Positions 1-7,376 of a DNA stretch of 29,198 bases are shown here, piece after piece. The notes beneath the pieces are model-generated. The model saw only the letters and a program-made list of their open reading frames with translations, was not told the DNA's origin and did no database searches. The DNA is taken from assembly GCA_964451785.1 (NCBI GenBank), contig CAYVJG010000034.1, positions 1 to 29,198 of the forward strand, in the 5' to 3' direction. The DNA comes from JAJYSO01 sp964451785 (GTDB lineage: Bacteria > Bacteroidota > Bacteroidia > Flavobacteriales > Flavobacteriaceae). How positions within the stretch are numbered: the stretch's first letter is position 1; every line of letters starts with the position of its first letter. A program made the translations under genes and the position numbers.

Positions 1-142
1 AATAAACTAAATATTTTGTCGTTAAAATTCCAAAGGTCAAGGCAAAAAGCACAGGCATAGCCGTAGCTATGACGAGCATTTATAACGCAGAGATTTGTAA
101 TTTTAACAGGAAGATTGGTTCATTTTGAATGTCACTTCCGTA
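1..142 (+). mobile_element. C-type miniature inverted-repeat element, copy C1 (left end cut by window)
   Basis: Bases 1-142 align without gaps to 15649-15790 with 8 differences, all transitions (about 94% identity). The right terminus ends TTCCGTA and is followed by TCA. The full copy C2 has 18 more bases on its left, so this copy starts outside the window. The core carries the palindrome-like CATAGCCGTAGCTATG. No open reading frame of note. Non-coding element downstream of alaS. Confidence 0.8.
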
Positions 143-160
143 TCAAATCTATTATACAAC

Positions 161-195
161 AAACCGGCTCCTCTCAAATTGAGAAGAGCCGGTTT
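161..195. terminator. Rho-independent terminator hairpin beside the alaS 3' end
   Basis: Arms 161-175 and 181-195 pair at 14 of 15 positions around the loop AAATT. A run of five T follows on the plus strand, and a weaker T-rich stretch follows on the minus strand. It lies 27 bases beyond the alaS stop and can serve alaS and probably also any plus-strand transcript arriving from the left. Confidence 0.8.
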
Positions 196-222
196 TTAAA
201 TTTATTAAAGAACCTCTGTTCC

Positions 223-2844
223 TTAAGCAATATAGGCTTTAGCAGCTTTTATAGCTTCTGAAAGGCCTTCAGGTTTTTTACCTCCTGCTGTAGCAAAAAA
301 GGCTTGGCCGCCACCGCCACCTTGAATATGCTTACCCAATTCGCGAACAATTTGACCCGCATTTAAGGCTTTACTTTCTACTAAATCTTTAGAAATATAA
401 CAGGTCAATAAGGCTTTTCCTTTATTTTCTGCAGCTAGCAACACAAATAAATGTTCAACTTCACCAGCTAGTTGATAAGCCAAATCCTTCATCCCGTTAG
501 CATCCATATCTACTTGTTTCGCTAAAAAGTTTACGCCCTTAATTTCTTGCAATTCTGTGCGCAATTCTTTTTTGAGCTGTAAGGTTTTCTCGTGTTCTAA
601 AGCGTCAATTTGCTTGTGAAGCGCACTGTTTTCAGCTTGTAACTCTTCAACAGCTTTAACTAAATCTTTTTTGTTTTTAAACAACTCCGTAATTCCGGCA
701 ACAACTTGTGCTTGTTTGGCGTAATAAGCTCGTAAAGCCTCACCCGTAATGGCTTCTATACGACGTACTCCTGAGGCTACACCACTTTCACTTAACAACT
801 TAAAGCCCCAAATAGCAGCGGTTTGAGCAACATGTGTCCCACCACACAATTCAATAGAATCACCAAAGCGAATGGTGCGTACTAAATCGCCGTATTTTTC
901 ACCAAACAAAGCAATAGCGCCTTCTTCTATAGCCTGAGCATGCGGAATAGCACGTTGCTCTACAAGCGGAAGGTTTTCGGCAATGCGTGCATTGACAAAG
1001 GCTTCAACAGCTTGCAACTCTTCATCCGTCATTTTGGCAAAATGAGAAAAGTCAAAACGCAAACGGTCAGGAGTGACCAATGAACCGCGTTGCTCAACAT
1101 GAGTCCCTAAAACACTGCGCAAAGCTTGATCGAGCAAGTGTGTAGCCGAATGATTGGCCATAGCGCCTTGTCGTTTTTTGGCGCTAACGACGGCTTTAAA
1201 ACTTTGGGTTAAATCTTCTGGAAGCTGTTTTGTAAAGTGAACAATAAGATTGTTCTCTTTTTTGGTATTGACAATTGAAACTTTGTTTCCTTGTGCATCT
1301 TCAAGATAACCGCGATCGCCTACTTGACCACCACCTTCGGCATAGAAAGGCGTTTGATTAAACACCAGTTGATATTGTTCACCTTTTTTCTTATCGGTGA
1401 TTTTACGATACTTCGTGATGTTTACTTCCGCTTCTAAATGGTCATAGCCTATAAATTCTTCTTCATGAGCTTCGGTTAAAACCTGCCAATCTTCAGTCGT
1501 ACTTTCGGCAGCAGAGCGTGAACGTGCTTTTTGTTTAGCTAACTCTGCTTCAAATTCTTGAGTATTTAAACTATACCCATTTTCATCTAAAATTAGAGCT
1601 GTTAAATCGATTGGAAATCCAAATGTGTCGTATAATTCAAAGGCTTTTTTTCCTGAAATAGTTTTACTATCAGCTTCCGCCATTACATTTTCAAGCAACT
1701 TAAGTCCTTGATCTAATGTTTTTAAGAACGCTAACTCTTCTTCGCGAATCACATTTTCACAAAGTTCTTGTTGTTTTTTGAGTTCAGGGAAAGCCTCACC
1801 CATTTGGTGAGCTAAGGTACTGACCAATTTATAGATAAAAGGTTCTTTAGTGTTTAAGAAGGTAAATCCATAACGAATAGCGCGACGTAAAATACGGCGA
1901 ATCACATAACCAGCGCCATTGTTTCCCGGCAATTGCCCATCGGCAATAGCAAAAGTTACAGCACGAATATGGTCAGCAATCACACGAATAGCTACATTTT
2001 GATCAGCATTACCTAGGCTGCTGTCATAGTGGCCTCCGGTAATTTTTTCAATAGCCTCAATAATCGGCGTAAACACGTCGGTATCATAATTAGATTTTTT
2101 GCCTTGTAACACCATACACAAACGCTCAAAACCCATTCCGGTATCGATGTGTTTAGCTGGTAATTCTTCGAGATGGCCGTCAGCTTTACGGTTGTATTGA
2201 ATGAAAACGAGGTTCCAAATTTCAATCACTAGTGGGTGATCCTGATTGACAAGATCACGACCAGGTACTTTTGCTTTCTCGGCTTCAGAGCGCAAATCGA
2301 CATGAATTTCAGAAGCTGGACCACAAGGCCCTTGGTCTCCCATTTCCCAAAAGTTATCTTTTTTATCACCTAATAAAATCTGACTTTCGGGGATAATTTT
2401 TTTCCAAATATCCTCAGCCTCGGTATCTTTAGCAAGTCCATCTTGATCATCTCCTTCAAATACGGTCACATACATGTCCTTCTTAGGGATGTTATAAACC
2501 TCGGTCAACAACTCCCAGGCATAAGCAATGGCTTCTTTTTTAAAATAATCACCAAAACTCCAGTTTCCAAGCATTTCAAACATGGTATGGTGGTAAGTAT
2601 CTTTTCCTACTTCTTCTAGATCGTTGTGTTTCCCACTTACACGCAAGCATTTCTGGGTATCGCTGGCCCTGGTAAAACTCGGTTCAGCATGACCTAAAAA
2701 GTATTCTTTAAACTGGTTCATACCGGCATTAGTAAACAGTAAACTCGGGTCGTCTTTTAAGACCATCGGTGCAGAGGGAACAATTTTATGCCCTTTAGCG
2801 GCAAAGAATTCCAAAAATTTGGCACGGATTTCGTTGGCATTCAT
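223..2844 (-). CDS. alaS: Alanine--tRNA ligase
   Basis: Charges tRNA(Ala) with alanine in the cytoplasm and hydrolyses mischarged product. At 873 aa it has the full class II AlaRS architecture. The catalytic domain opens with FTNAGMNQFK and HHTMFEMLGNWSFGDYF, followed by WEMGDQGPCGPASEIHVD and HIDTGMGFERL. The editing domain shows the zinc and proofreading motifs HSATHLL and CGGTHV. The C-Ala domain ends with a glycine-rich GGGGGQAFFATAGG. The ATG at 2842-2844 gives the normal start (MNANEIRAKFLEFFAAKGH). The gene is divergent from the M23 peptidase gene, a neighbourhood I associate with Flavobacteriia. Identification is secure. Confidence 0.99.
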   Translation of the reverse strand: MNANEIRAKFLEFFAAKGHKIVPSAPMVLKDDPSLLFTNAGMNQFKEYFLGHAEPSFTRASDTQKCLRVSGKHNDLEEVGKDTYHHTMFEMLGNWSFGDYFKKEAIAYAWELLTEVYNIPKKDMYVTVFEGDDQDGLAKDTEAEDIWKKIIPESQILLGDKKDNFWEMGDQGPCGPASEIHVDLRSEAEKAKVPGRDLVNQDHPLVIEIWNLVFIQYNRKADGHLEELPAKHIDTGMGFERLCMVLQGKKSNYDTDVFTPIIEAIEKITGGHYDSSLGNADQNVAIRVIADHIRAVTFAIADGQLPGNNGAGYVIRRILRRAIRYGFTFLNTKEPFIYKLVSTLAHQMGEAFPELKKQQELCENVIREEELAFLKTLDQGLKLLENVMAEADSKTISGKKAFELYDTFGFPIDLTALILDENGYSLNTQEFEAELAKQKARSRSAAESTTEDWQVLTEAHEEEFIGYDHLEAEVNITKYRKITDKKKGEQYQLVFNQTPFYAEGGGQVGDRGYLEDAQGNKVSIVNTKKENNLIVHFTKQLPEDLTQSFKAVVSAKKRQGAMANHSATHLLDQALRSVLGTHVEQRGSLVTPDRLRFDFSHFAKMTDEELQAVEAFVNARIAENLPLVEQRAIPHAQAIEEGAIALFGEKYGDLVRTIRFGDSIELCGGTHVAQTAAIWGFKLLSESGVASGVRRIEAITGEALRAYYAKQAQVVAGITELFKNKKDLVKAVEELQAENSALHKQIDALEHEKTLQLKKELRTELQEIKGVNFLAKQVDMDANGMKDLAYQLAGEVEHLFVLLAAENKGKALLTCYISKDLVESKALNAGQIVRELGKHIQGGGGGQAFFATAGGKKPEGLSEAIKAAKAYIA

Positions 2845-2896
2845 ATCGTTATATTTCCTAAAGTGGTTTGAAGGCGTTAAATTCGGTTCATTTTTT

Positions 2897-2918
2897 TATA
2901 TTTGCGAAACTAACTTTG
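2897..2918 (+). promoter_or_regulatory. Two overlapping candidate -7 boxes for the M23 operon
   Basis: TATATTTG (2897-2904) and TAACTTTG (2911-2918) both match the Bacteroidota -7 consensus TANNTTTG. Neither has a clean TTTG at the expected -33 spacing; a TTTG at 2867-2870 is 26 bases before the first box. The ATG at 2960 would leave a leader of roughly 35-50 nt. Confidence 0.45.
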
Positions 2919-2937
2919 TTCAAACCCTATTTTGTGA

Positions 2938-2967
2938 CAAAAGTAAGCTTTTTAAAAGAATGGCAAA
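2938..2967 (-). promoter_or_regulatory. Candidate alaS promoter overlapping the M23 start codon
   Basis: On the minus strand, TTTG (2967-2964), an 18-base spacer and TACTTTTG (2945-2938) match the Bacteroidota -33/-7 pattern. The alaS leader would be about 85 nt. The -33 element falls inside the first codons of the divergent M23 gene. Inference from motif match only. Confidence 0.4.
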
Positions 2968-3934
2968 AGTCAAATATTATTACGATAGTGAAACCCTTTC
3001 TTATCGAAAAATAGAACATAAAAAAGGACGCCGAATAGCATTTACAACAATGGCTATTTTAGGATGTTTTCTCGCTGGTTTCATCTTATTACTCATTTTT
3101 TTGAGTCTTCCTCAAATAGAAACTCCTAAAGAGAAAAGCTTAAAGCGCGAGTTGGCCAATATGAAATTGCAATACAGCGTTTTAGCGAAAAAAGTCTCCC
3201 GCGCAGAGGCGGTTTTGGCCGACATCGAAGAACGTGACAACAGCATCTACCGCATTTATTTTGAAGCAGAACCTATCCCTGAAGCTCAACGTATGGCTGG
3301 ATTTGGTGGTATAAATCGTTATAAAAGCTTAGAAGGCTATGACAATTCTGCACTCATTATAGACGCCTCAAAAAAAATTGATCAATTGCAAAAGCGCTTA
3401 GTAGTAGAATCAAAATCACTCGATGAAATTGTAAAACTGGCTAAAAATAAAGAAACATTATTGCGTGCTATGCCGGCTATTCAACCTATAAAGAATGAAG
3501 ACTTACGCCGCATTTCATCAGGCTATGGTCGCAGATGGCATCCTATTTTAAAAATGATGCGCATGCACGATGGTCTTGACTTTGCCTCAAATGTAGGCGC
3601 TGAAGTTTATGCTACAGCAGACGGGGTGGTCACTAAAACTTCACGCGGTCACGGTTATGGGCGATTAATTGTTATTGATCACGGGTTTGGCTACGAAACC
3701 CGTTATGCACACTTAAGTGAATTTAAGGTTAAAAGAGGTGAGCATGTCAAACGCGGTCAAGTTATAGGTTTAGCGGGTAATTCAGGACTTTCTACAGGTC
3801 CTCATTTACACTATGAAGTACGTAAAGATGGCCATACAGTGAATCCTATTTACTATTTTCACGGCGATTTATCTCCGGAGGAATACAATATTTTATTAGA
3901 AAAATCAAGTTTACAAAACCAATCTATGGACTAA
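2960..3934 (+). CDS. Membrane-anchored M23 family metallopeptidase (LytM/NlpD type)
   Basis: Predicted cell-wall endopeptidase or LytM-type regulator facing the periplasm. The 324-aa protein has a basic N-terminus, one membrane anchor at about residues 28-50 (AILGCFLAGFILLLIFLSL), a coiled-coil-like region at about 60-180, and a C-terminal peptidase M23 domain. Zinc-site motifs are HDGLDFA (HxxxD) and HLHYE, so it looks catalytically intact. The reading frame is open from 2819, but those extra 47 codons cross the promoter region; the ATG at 2960 (MAKVKYYYDSETLSY) matches the usual N-terminus of flavobacterial members. The stop TAA overlaps the MerR ATG by one base, so the two are translationally coupled. 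Confidence 0.93.
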   Translation: MAKVKYYYDSETLSYRKIEHKKGRRIAFTTMAILGCFLAGFILLLIFLSLPQIETPKEKSLKRELANMKLQYSVLAKKVSRAEAVLADIEERDNSIYRIYFEAEPIPEAQRMAGFGGINRYKSLEGYDNSALIIDASKKIDQLQKRLVVESKSLDEIVKLAKNKETLLRAMPAIQPIKNEDLRRISSGYGRRWHPILKMMRMHDGLDFASNVGAEVYATADGVVTKTSRGHGYGRLIVIDHGFGYETRYAHLSEFKVKRGEHVKRGQVIGLAGNSGLSTGPHLHYEVRKDGHTVNPIYYFHGDLSPEEYNILLEKSSLQNQSMD

Positions 3935-4263
3935 TGCTCACCAACCTTCCTGACAAAATGTATTACAGTATTGGCGAAGTGGCTAAGGCCTTTAAGGTCA
4001 ATGCTTCGCTTATTCGCTTTTGGGAAAAAGAATTTGACAGTATTACCCCTAAAAAGAATGCTAAGGGCAATAGAAAGTTTACCAAAAGTGATGTTGAAAA
4101 TCTAGAATTTATCTATCACCTTGTAAAAGAACGTGGGTTTACCCTTGAAGGGGCCAAAACACACCTTAAAGAAGACCGTAAAAAAACCTTAGATAACTAC
4201 AGCATAATTCGTAAATTAGAGGCTGTAAAAATGGAATTACAAAAACTCAAAGATCAACTCTAA
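3934..4263 (+). CDS. MerR family transcriptional regulator
   Basis: A 109-aa protein with an N-terminal MerR-type winged helix-turn-helix (YSIGEVAKAFKVNASLIRFWEKEF, residues about 11-34), the wing (NAKGNRKFTKSDV) and a short C-terminal helix that would dimerise. It has no cysteine-rich effector-binding tail, so a metal-sensing role is not indicated. The start overlaps the M23 stop (TAATG); an internal ATG at codon 9 (MYYSIGEVAK) is an alternative start. The placement between M23 and lemA suggests a role in envelope gene control, but the target is unknown. Confidence 0.9.
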   Translation: MLTNLPDKMYYSIGEVAKAFKVNASLIRFWEKEFDSITPKKNAKGNRKFTKSDVENLEFIYHLVKERGFTLEGAKTHLKEDRKKTLDNYSIIRKLEAVKMELQKLKDQL

Positions 4264-4276
4264 ATCAGTTTATTAT

Positions 4277-4873
4277 ATGAAAACTAAAAAGTGGCTTATC
4301 CCCGTTATTATTATTGCAGTTATAGCTATTGCGCTATACCAACTCACTGCTGGTGTCAACAATACGGCTGTTGAATATCAAGAGAACGCTAAAACTAGCT
4401 GGTCAAATGTAGAAAGCGCTTATCAACGCCGAAGCGACTTAATTCCCAATCTAGTCAACACTGTAAAAGGCGCAGCTGATTTTGAAAAAAGTACACTCAC
4501 TCAAGTTATTGAAGCACGTGCTAAAGCTACTGCTGTCAATGTAGATGTCAATGATTTAAACGCAGCGAGCATCAAAAAATTCCAGGAAGCTCAAAGTGGT
4601 ATTAGCTCAGCTTTATCACGCCTCATGGTCAGTGTAGAACGCTACCCTCAACTCACGGCTACACAAAATTTTCAAAGCTTACAATCACAACTTGAAGGCA
4701 CTGAAAACAGAATTAACGTTGCGCGAAATCGCTATAATGAATCTGTTAACACCTATAACAAATACATCCGCAAGTTTCCTCAAAACATCACTGCTAGCAT
4801 GCTTGGTTTTGATCAAATGACGCGATTTGAAGCCGACAATGGTGCCGAAAAAGCACCAGCTGTCAACTTTTAA
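4277..4873 (+). CDS. lemA: LemA family protein
   Basis: Membrane-tethered helical protein of 198 aa. An N-terminal hydrophobic segment (residues about 6-26) is followed by the LemA core with NTAVEYQENAKTSWSNVESA, YQRRSDLIPNLV and the C-terminal part NRYNESVNTYNKYIRKFP. The molecular role of LemA is not firmly established. It is often next to TPM-domain proteins, as here, and the pair is generally thought to act in envelope or membrane-protein maintenance. It starts 13 bases after the MerR stop, in the same operon. Confidence 0.95.
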   Translation: MKTKKWLIPVIIIAVIAIALYQLTAGVNNTAVEYQENAKTSWSNVESAYQRRSDLIPNLVNTVKGAADFEKSTLTQVIEARAKATAVNVDVNDLNAASIKKFQEAQSGISSALSRLMVSVERYPQLTATQNFQSLQSQLEGTENRINVARNRYNESVNTYNKYIRKFPQNITASMLGFDQMTRFEADNGAEKAPAVNF

Positions 4874-4918
4874 TTTTATTTAGCACACAAACGCATTTAA
4901 CCTCTTCATTTTTTTATC

Positions 4919-5356
4919 ATGGCACAAAAGCAATCCTTTATTACCGAAGCAGATGAAAAAGCGATTATTAACGCTATCAAATCTGCTGAAAAAAATACAT
5001 CAGGTGAAATTCGTGTGCACCTCGAACCTCATTGTAAAACTTCAACCGAAGAACGCGCAAAAACTGTTTTTCAGATGCTCAATATGCACCACACTGAACA
5101 ACACAATGGCGTCCTTTTTTATCTCGCCGTCAACGATCATCAATTTTACATTCTCGGTGACAGCGGTATTCACAAAAAAGTAGATGATAACTTTTGGGAA
5201 AGTACCAAAGAGGTGGTCATCAAACAGTTTAAAAACGGTCAATTTGCACAAGGTCTGATTGATGGTATTCTCATGGCTGGGGAGCAACTCAAAACGTTTT
5301 TCCCCTATCAAAGTGATGATACCAACGAATTGTCAGACGAAATATCTAAAGGATAA
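4919..5356 (+). CDS. TPM domain protein, cytosolic-type
   Basis: A 145-aa protein without signal peptide or membrane segment. The TPM fold is visible from ITEADEKAIINAIKSAEKNTSGEIRVHLEP through NGVLFYLAVNDHQFYILGDSGIHKKV to the C-terminal helix GQFAQGLIDGILMAGEQLKTFF. TPM domains were once annotated as phosphatases from a plant thylakoid homologue; in bacteria the activity is unproved. Its stop TAA and the next gene's ATG overlap by one base, so the two TPM genes are coupled. The operon suggests it works with LemA and the exported TPM protein. Confidence 0.88.
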   Translation: MAQKQSFITEADEKAIINAIKSAEKNTSGEIRVHLEPHCKTSTEERAKTVFQMLNMHHTEQHNGVLFYLAVNDHQFYILGDSGIHKKVDDNFWESTKEVVIKQFKNGQFAQGLIDGILMAGEQLKTFFPYQSDDTNELSDEISKG

Positions 5357-6162
5357 TGCACTATTTTAATACGCACATACAGCGCTACTCACTCATTTTT
5401 TTCATTGCTTTATCACTCTTGAGCACTTCACTTTGGGCACAGCGGGATATTCCGCCTCGTCCGAGTTTCCAAACCAGTGTTTACGATGAAGCAAATATGC
5501 TTAGCAGTGCTCAAAAACAACAATTAGAACGTAAGCTCATCAATTATGCCGATACCACTTCAACTCAAATTGTCGTAGCGACAATCAATTCGCTTCAAGG
5601 GGAATACATCGGTACATATGCAGCTGAATGGGCTCAAAAATGGGGCATTGGACAAAGCAAAAAAGACAATGGCGTTCTCTTGCTGATTGCTAAAAAAGAT
5701 CGTCAAATGTGGGTTACCACCGGTTATGGTCTAGAACCTTACCTCACTGATGCACGAACAAGCGTTATTTTTCGTCAAATACTACGACCGGCCTTTCGTT
5801 CAGGAAAGTACTACCAAGGAATAGATCAGGCTACAACGGCAATTATACAAGTGTTAGCCGGAAAATTTGACGCCAACCACAAGGCTAAAAAATCAGGCGG
5901 TTTTTCATTAGTCAAATTGATACCGCTTTTCTTTTTCGTTTTGATATTCATTGCTATCATTAAACGCCGCGGTGGCCGAGGAGGTCGTGGCGGCGGCGGC
6001 GGTTTACTATTTGATGCCTTTTTATTGAGCAGTCTAGGTCGTGGTGGCTTTGGCGGCGGTGGAAGCTTCGGTGGTGGTGGCGGCTTTGGCGGCGGCGGCG
6101 GTTTCGGAGGTGGCTTCGGCGGCGGCGGTTTTGGTGGCGGTGGTGCCGGTGGTAGCTGGTAA
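5356..6162 (+). CDS. Exported TPM domain protein with glycine/phenylalanine-rich tail (YgcG type)
   Basis: A 268-aa protein with a signal peptide ending near LLSTSLWAQ (cleavage about residue 29), a TPM domain (residues about 38-165: VYDEANMLSS, IVVATINSLQG, KDNGVLLLIAKKDRQMWVTTGYGLE), a transmembrane helix (about 185-205) and a C-terminal region of about 60 residues rich in Gly and Phe in GGGGF-type repeats, ending GGAGGSW. The tail is expected to be disordered and to face the cytoplasm if the TPM domain is periplasmic. The tail is typical of this family, but here it is nearly pure Gly/Phe. Last gene of the operon before a perfect terminator. Confidence 0.9.
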   Translation: MHYFNTHIQRYSLIFFIALSLLSTSLWAQRDIPPRPSFQTSVYDEANMLSSAQKQQLERKLINYADTTSTQIVVATINSLQGEYIGTYAAEWAQKWGIGQSKKDNGVLLLIAKKDRQMWVTTGYGLEPYLTDARTSVIFRQILRPAFRSGKYYQGIDQATTAIIQVLAGKFDANHKAKKSGGFSLVKLIPLFFFVLIFIAIIKRRGGRGGRGGGGGLLFDAFLLSSLGRGGFGGGGSFGGGGGFGGGGGFGGGFGGGGFGGGGAGGSW

Positions 6163-6182
6163 AACCTCATCTATTTTAACAC

Positions 6183-6233
6183 AAAACACAACAGGCTGTT
6201 TTTACGAATTGTAAAAACAGCCTGTTGTGTTTT
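6183..6233 (+). terminator. Strong terminator after the M23-MerR-LemA-TPM operon
   Basis: Perfect inverted repeat of 23 bp: arms 6183-6205 and 6211-6233, loop GAATT. The right arm ends in TTTT, giving a terminator on the plus strand; the A-run at the left base makes it usable in both directions. It starts 20 bases after the TPM stop. Confidence 0.92.
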
Positions 6234-6298
6234 AGTAGGTTTTGATTAGCCACAATAGCGCAAGCTTTCCTTTCTAGTTGTTCGAAAACCACACCTAA

Positions 6299-6467
6299 TA
6301 CCAATTATACATACAAAATAGCCCAATATTTATGTCTAAATTTCAAATCTCTGCGTTAATCCCGCACGTGCGGGACGCCATAGCTAAGGCTATGTCTGCG
6401 TTTTTCGACTTGACCTTTAAAATTTTATCCTATAAATCTTTGGACTATATAATTTGTCCATACGGTA
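6299..6467 (-). mobile_element. Hybrid miniature element A5 (A-type termini, C-type core)
   Basis: A 169-bp element with ends TACC...GGTA flanked by TAA on both sides (6296-6298 and 6468-6470). The first 40 bases and the reverse complement of the last 40 form imperfect terminal repeats, including the AGCCCAA / AGTCCAA block at matching spacing. On the minus strand the core matches C1 and C2 (AAAGGTCAAG, GCATAGC-like palindrome, TAACGCAGAGATTTG). An extra perfect 14-bp palindrome CCCGCACGTGCGGG lies at 6361-6374. Non-coding. Confidence 0.8.
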
Positions 6468-6470
6468 TAA

Positions 6471-6684
6471 GTTTAAGTCCTCTTTGATTAATCAAAATAC
6501 TAGATAAAGCCACTAATCTAGTAAACTTCTCTCTATTTGATAACAACGCTAACAACATACAAACTCGTGTTTTGGCAATGTTCTTCAGGTAGAGCCAGTC
6601 AGTCAAGCTGATTTTGAGTGAATCGTTACTTGCGTGCCCAAAAGTTTAAACTAACAGTTGATTTTTATTTATCTCGCAATCAAC
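6471..6684. other. Gene-free stretch with two palindromes
   Basis: No gene seen. Two inverted repeats lie close together: the perfect 14-bp palindrome TTTGATTAATCAAA (6483-6496), and ACTAGAT (6499-6505) with ATCTAGT (6516-6522). They are about 190 bases upstream of the nitroreductase promoter and could be regulator-binding sites or remnants of a repeat. No further support. Confidence 0.35.
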
Positions 6685-6717
6685 TTTGCTAAAGCTTCTT
6701 AAAAATTTGTAACTTTG
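6685..6717 (+). promoter_or_regulatory. Nitroreductase promoter (TTTG-N21-TAACTTTG)
   Basis: TTTG (6685-6688), a 21-base spacer and TAACTTTG (6710-6717), followed by CA, is a near-consensus Bacteroidota sigma-A-type promoter. It predicts a leader of about 20 nt before the ATG at 6743. Clearest promoter in the window. Confidence 0.75.
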
Positions 6718-6742
6718 CACATCTTTTAGATTAAAAATAGCT

Positions 6743-7375
6743 ATGGATAGTCTTAAAACGCTCAACTGGCGTTATGCCACACAAAAATTTGACAATTCTA
6801 GGATAATTCCTGAAGAACAGGTTTTTATTTTAAAACAAGCTTTTAATCTCACGCCTACTTCATATGGACTACAACCCGTCAAACTCATTGTGGTTCACAA
6901 CAAAACTATTCAACACCAGTTATTTGAATACAGTTATTTTCAGCCACAAATCAGTACTGCCTCTCACCTACTTATTTTCTGTACGGAAACTAAAATCGAT
7001 TCTGAATTAATCGAAAATAATTTTAAACTCGAAAAAGAAATTCGCAATACACCTGATGAAATCATTAACCGTTCTAAAGCTTTCCGCTTAGAATTGTTTA
7101 AGTCGTGGACAGCCGAGCAAAAAGAAAAGTGGGCTGTCAATCAGCTTTATCTCACCTTAGGTAATATCCTCAACATCTGTGCACTTGAGGGCATTGATGC
7201 CTGCCCGATGGAAGGTTTTGAAGCAGACAAATACGACATGCATTTAGGACTTAATAAAAAAGGATTAAAATCACACGTTGTTTTACCTATTGGCTATCGC
7301 GCACAAGACGATTTTTTTGCCGATTTTGACAAGGTGCGTCGCCCGCTACAAGAAACTACTATTGACATCTACTAA
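6743..7375 (+). CDS. NAD(P)H-dependent nitroreductase family oxidoreductase
   Basis: A 210-aa FMN-dependent enzyme of the NfsB/FRase-I-like nitroreductase fold. Supporting motifs are the N-terminal RYATQKFD, TPTSYGLQPVK in the flavin-binding first helix-loop, LNICALEGIDACPMEGFE near the active-site entrance, and the C-terminal LPIGYRAQDDFF and KVRRP. It probably reduces quinones, nitroaromatics or enones as a homodimer; the physiological substrate cannot be read from sequence. Single-gene unit with its own promoter; it ends 1 base before the stop codon of the convergent gene, with no terminator between. Confidence 0.92.
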   Translation: MDSLKTLNWRYATQKFDNSRIIPEEQVFILKQAFNLTPTSYGLQPVKLIVVHNKTIQHQLFEYSYFQPQISTASHLLIFCTETKIDSELIENNFKLEKEIRNTPDEIINRSKAFRLELFKSWTAEQKEKWAVNQLYLTLGNILNICALEGIDACPMEGFEADKYDMHLGLNKKGLKSHVVLPIGYRAQDDFFADFDKVRRPLQETTIDIY

Positions 7376-7376
7376 A

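Noticed and set aside
2819..2959. 47-codon N-terminal extension of the M23 peptidase
   Set aside because: It crosses the divergent promoter region and overlaps the alaS start; the family N-terminus begins at the ATG at 2960.
4919..6162. TPM proteins named as phosphatases
   Set aside because: The name comes from a plant homologue. No phosphatase catalytic motif can be pointed to here, so the neutral domain name is kept.
5826..6170. Proline-rich 114-aa ORF on the minus strand
   Set aside because: It is the antisense of the glycine-codon repeats of the TPM protein tail (GGN read as NCC) and has no independent support.
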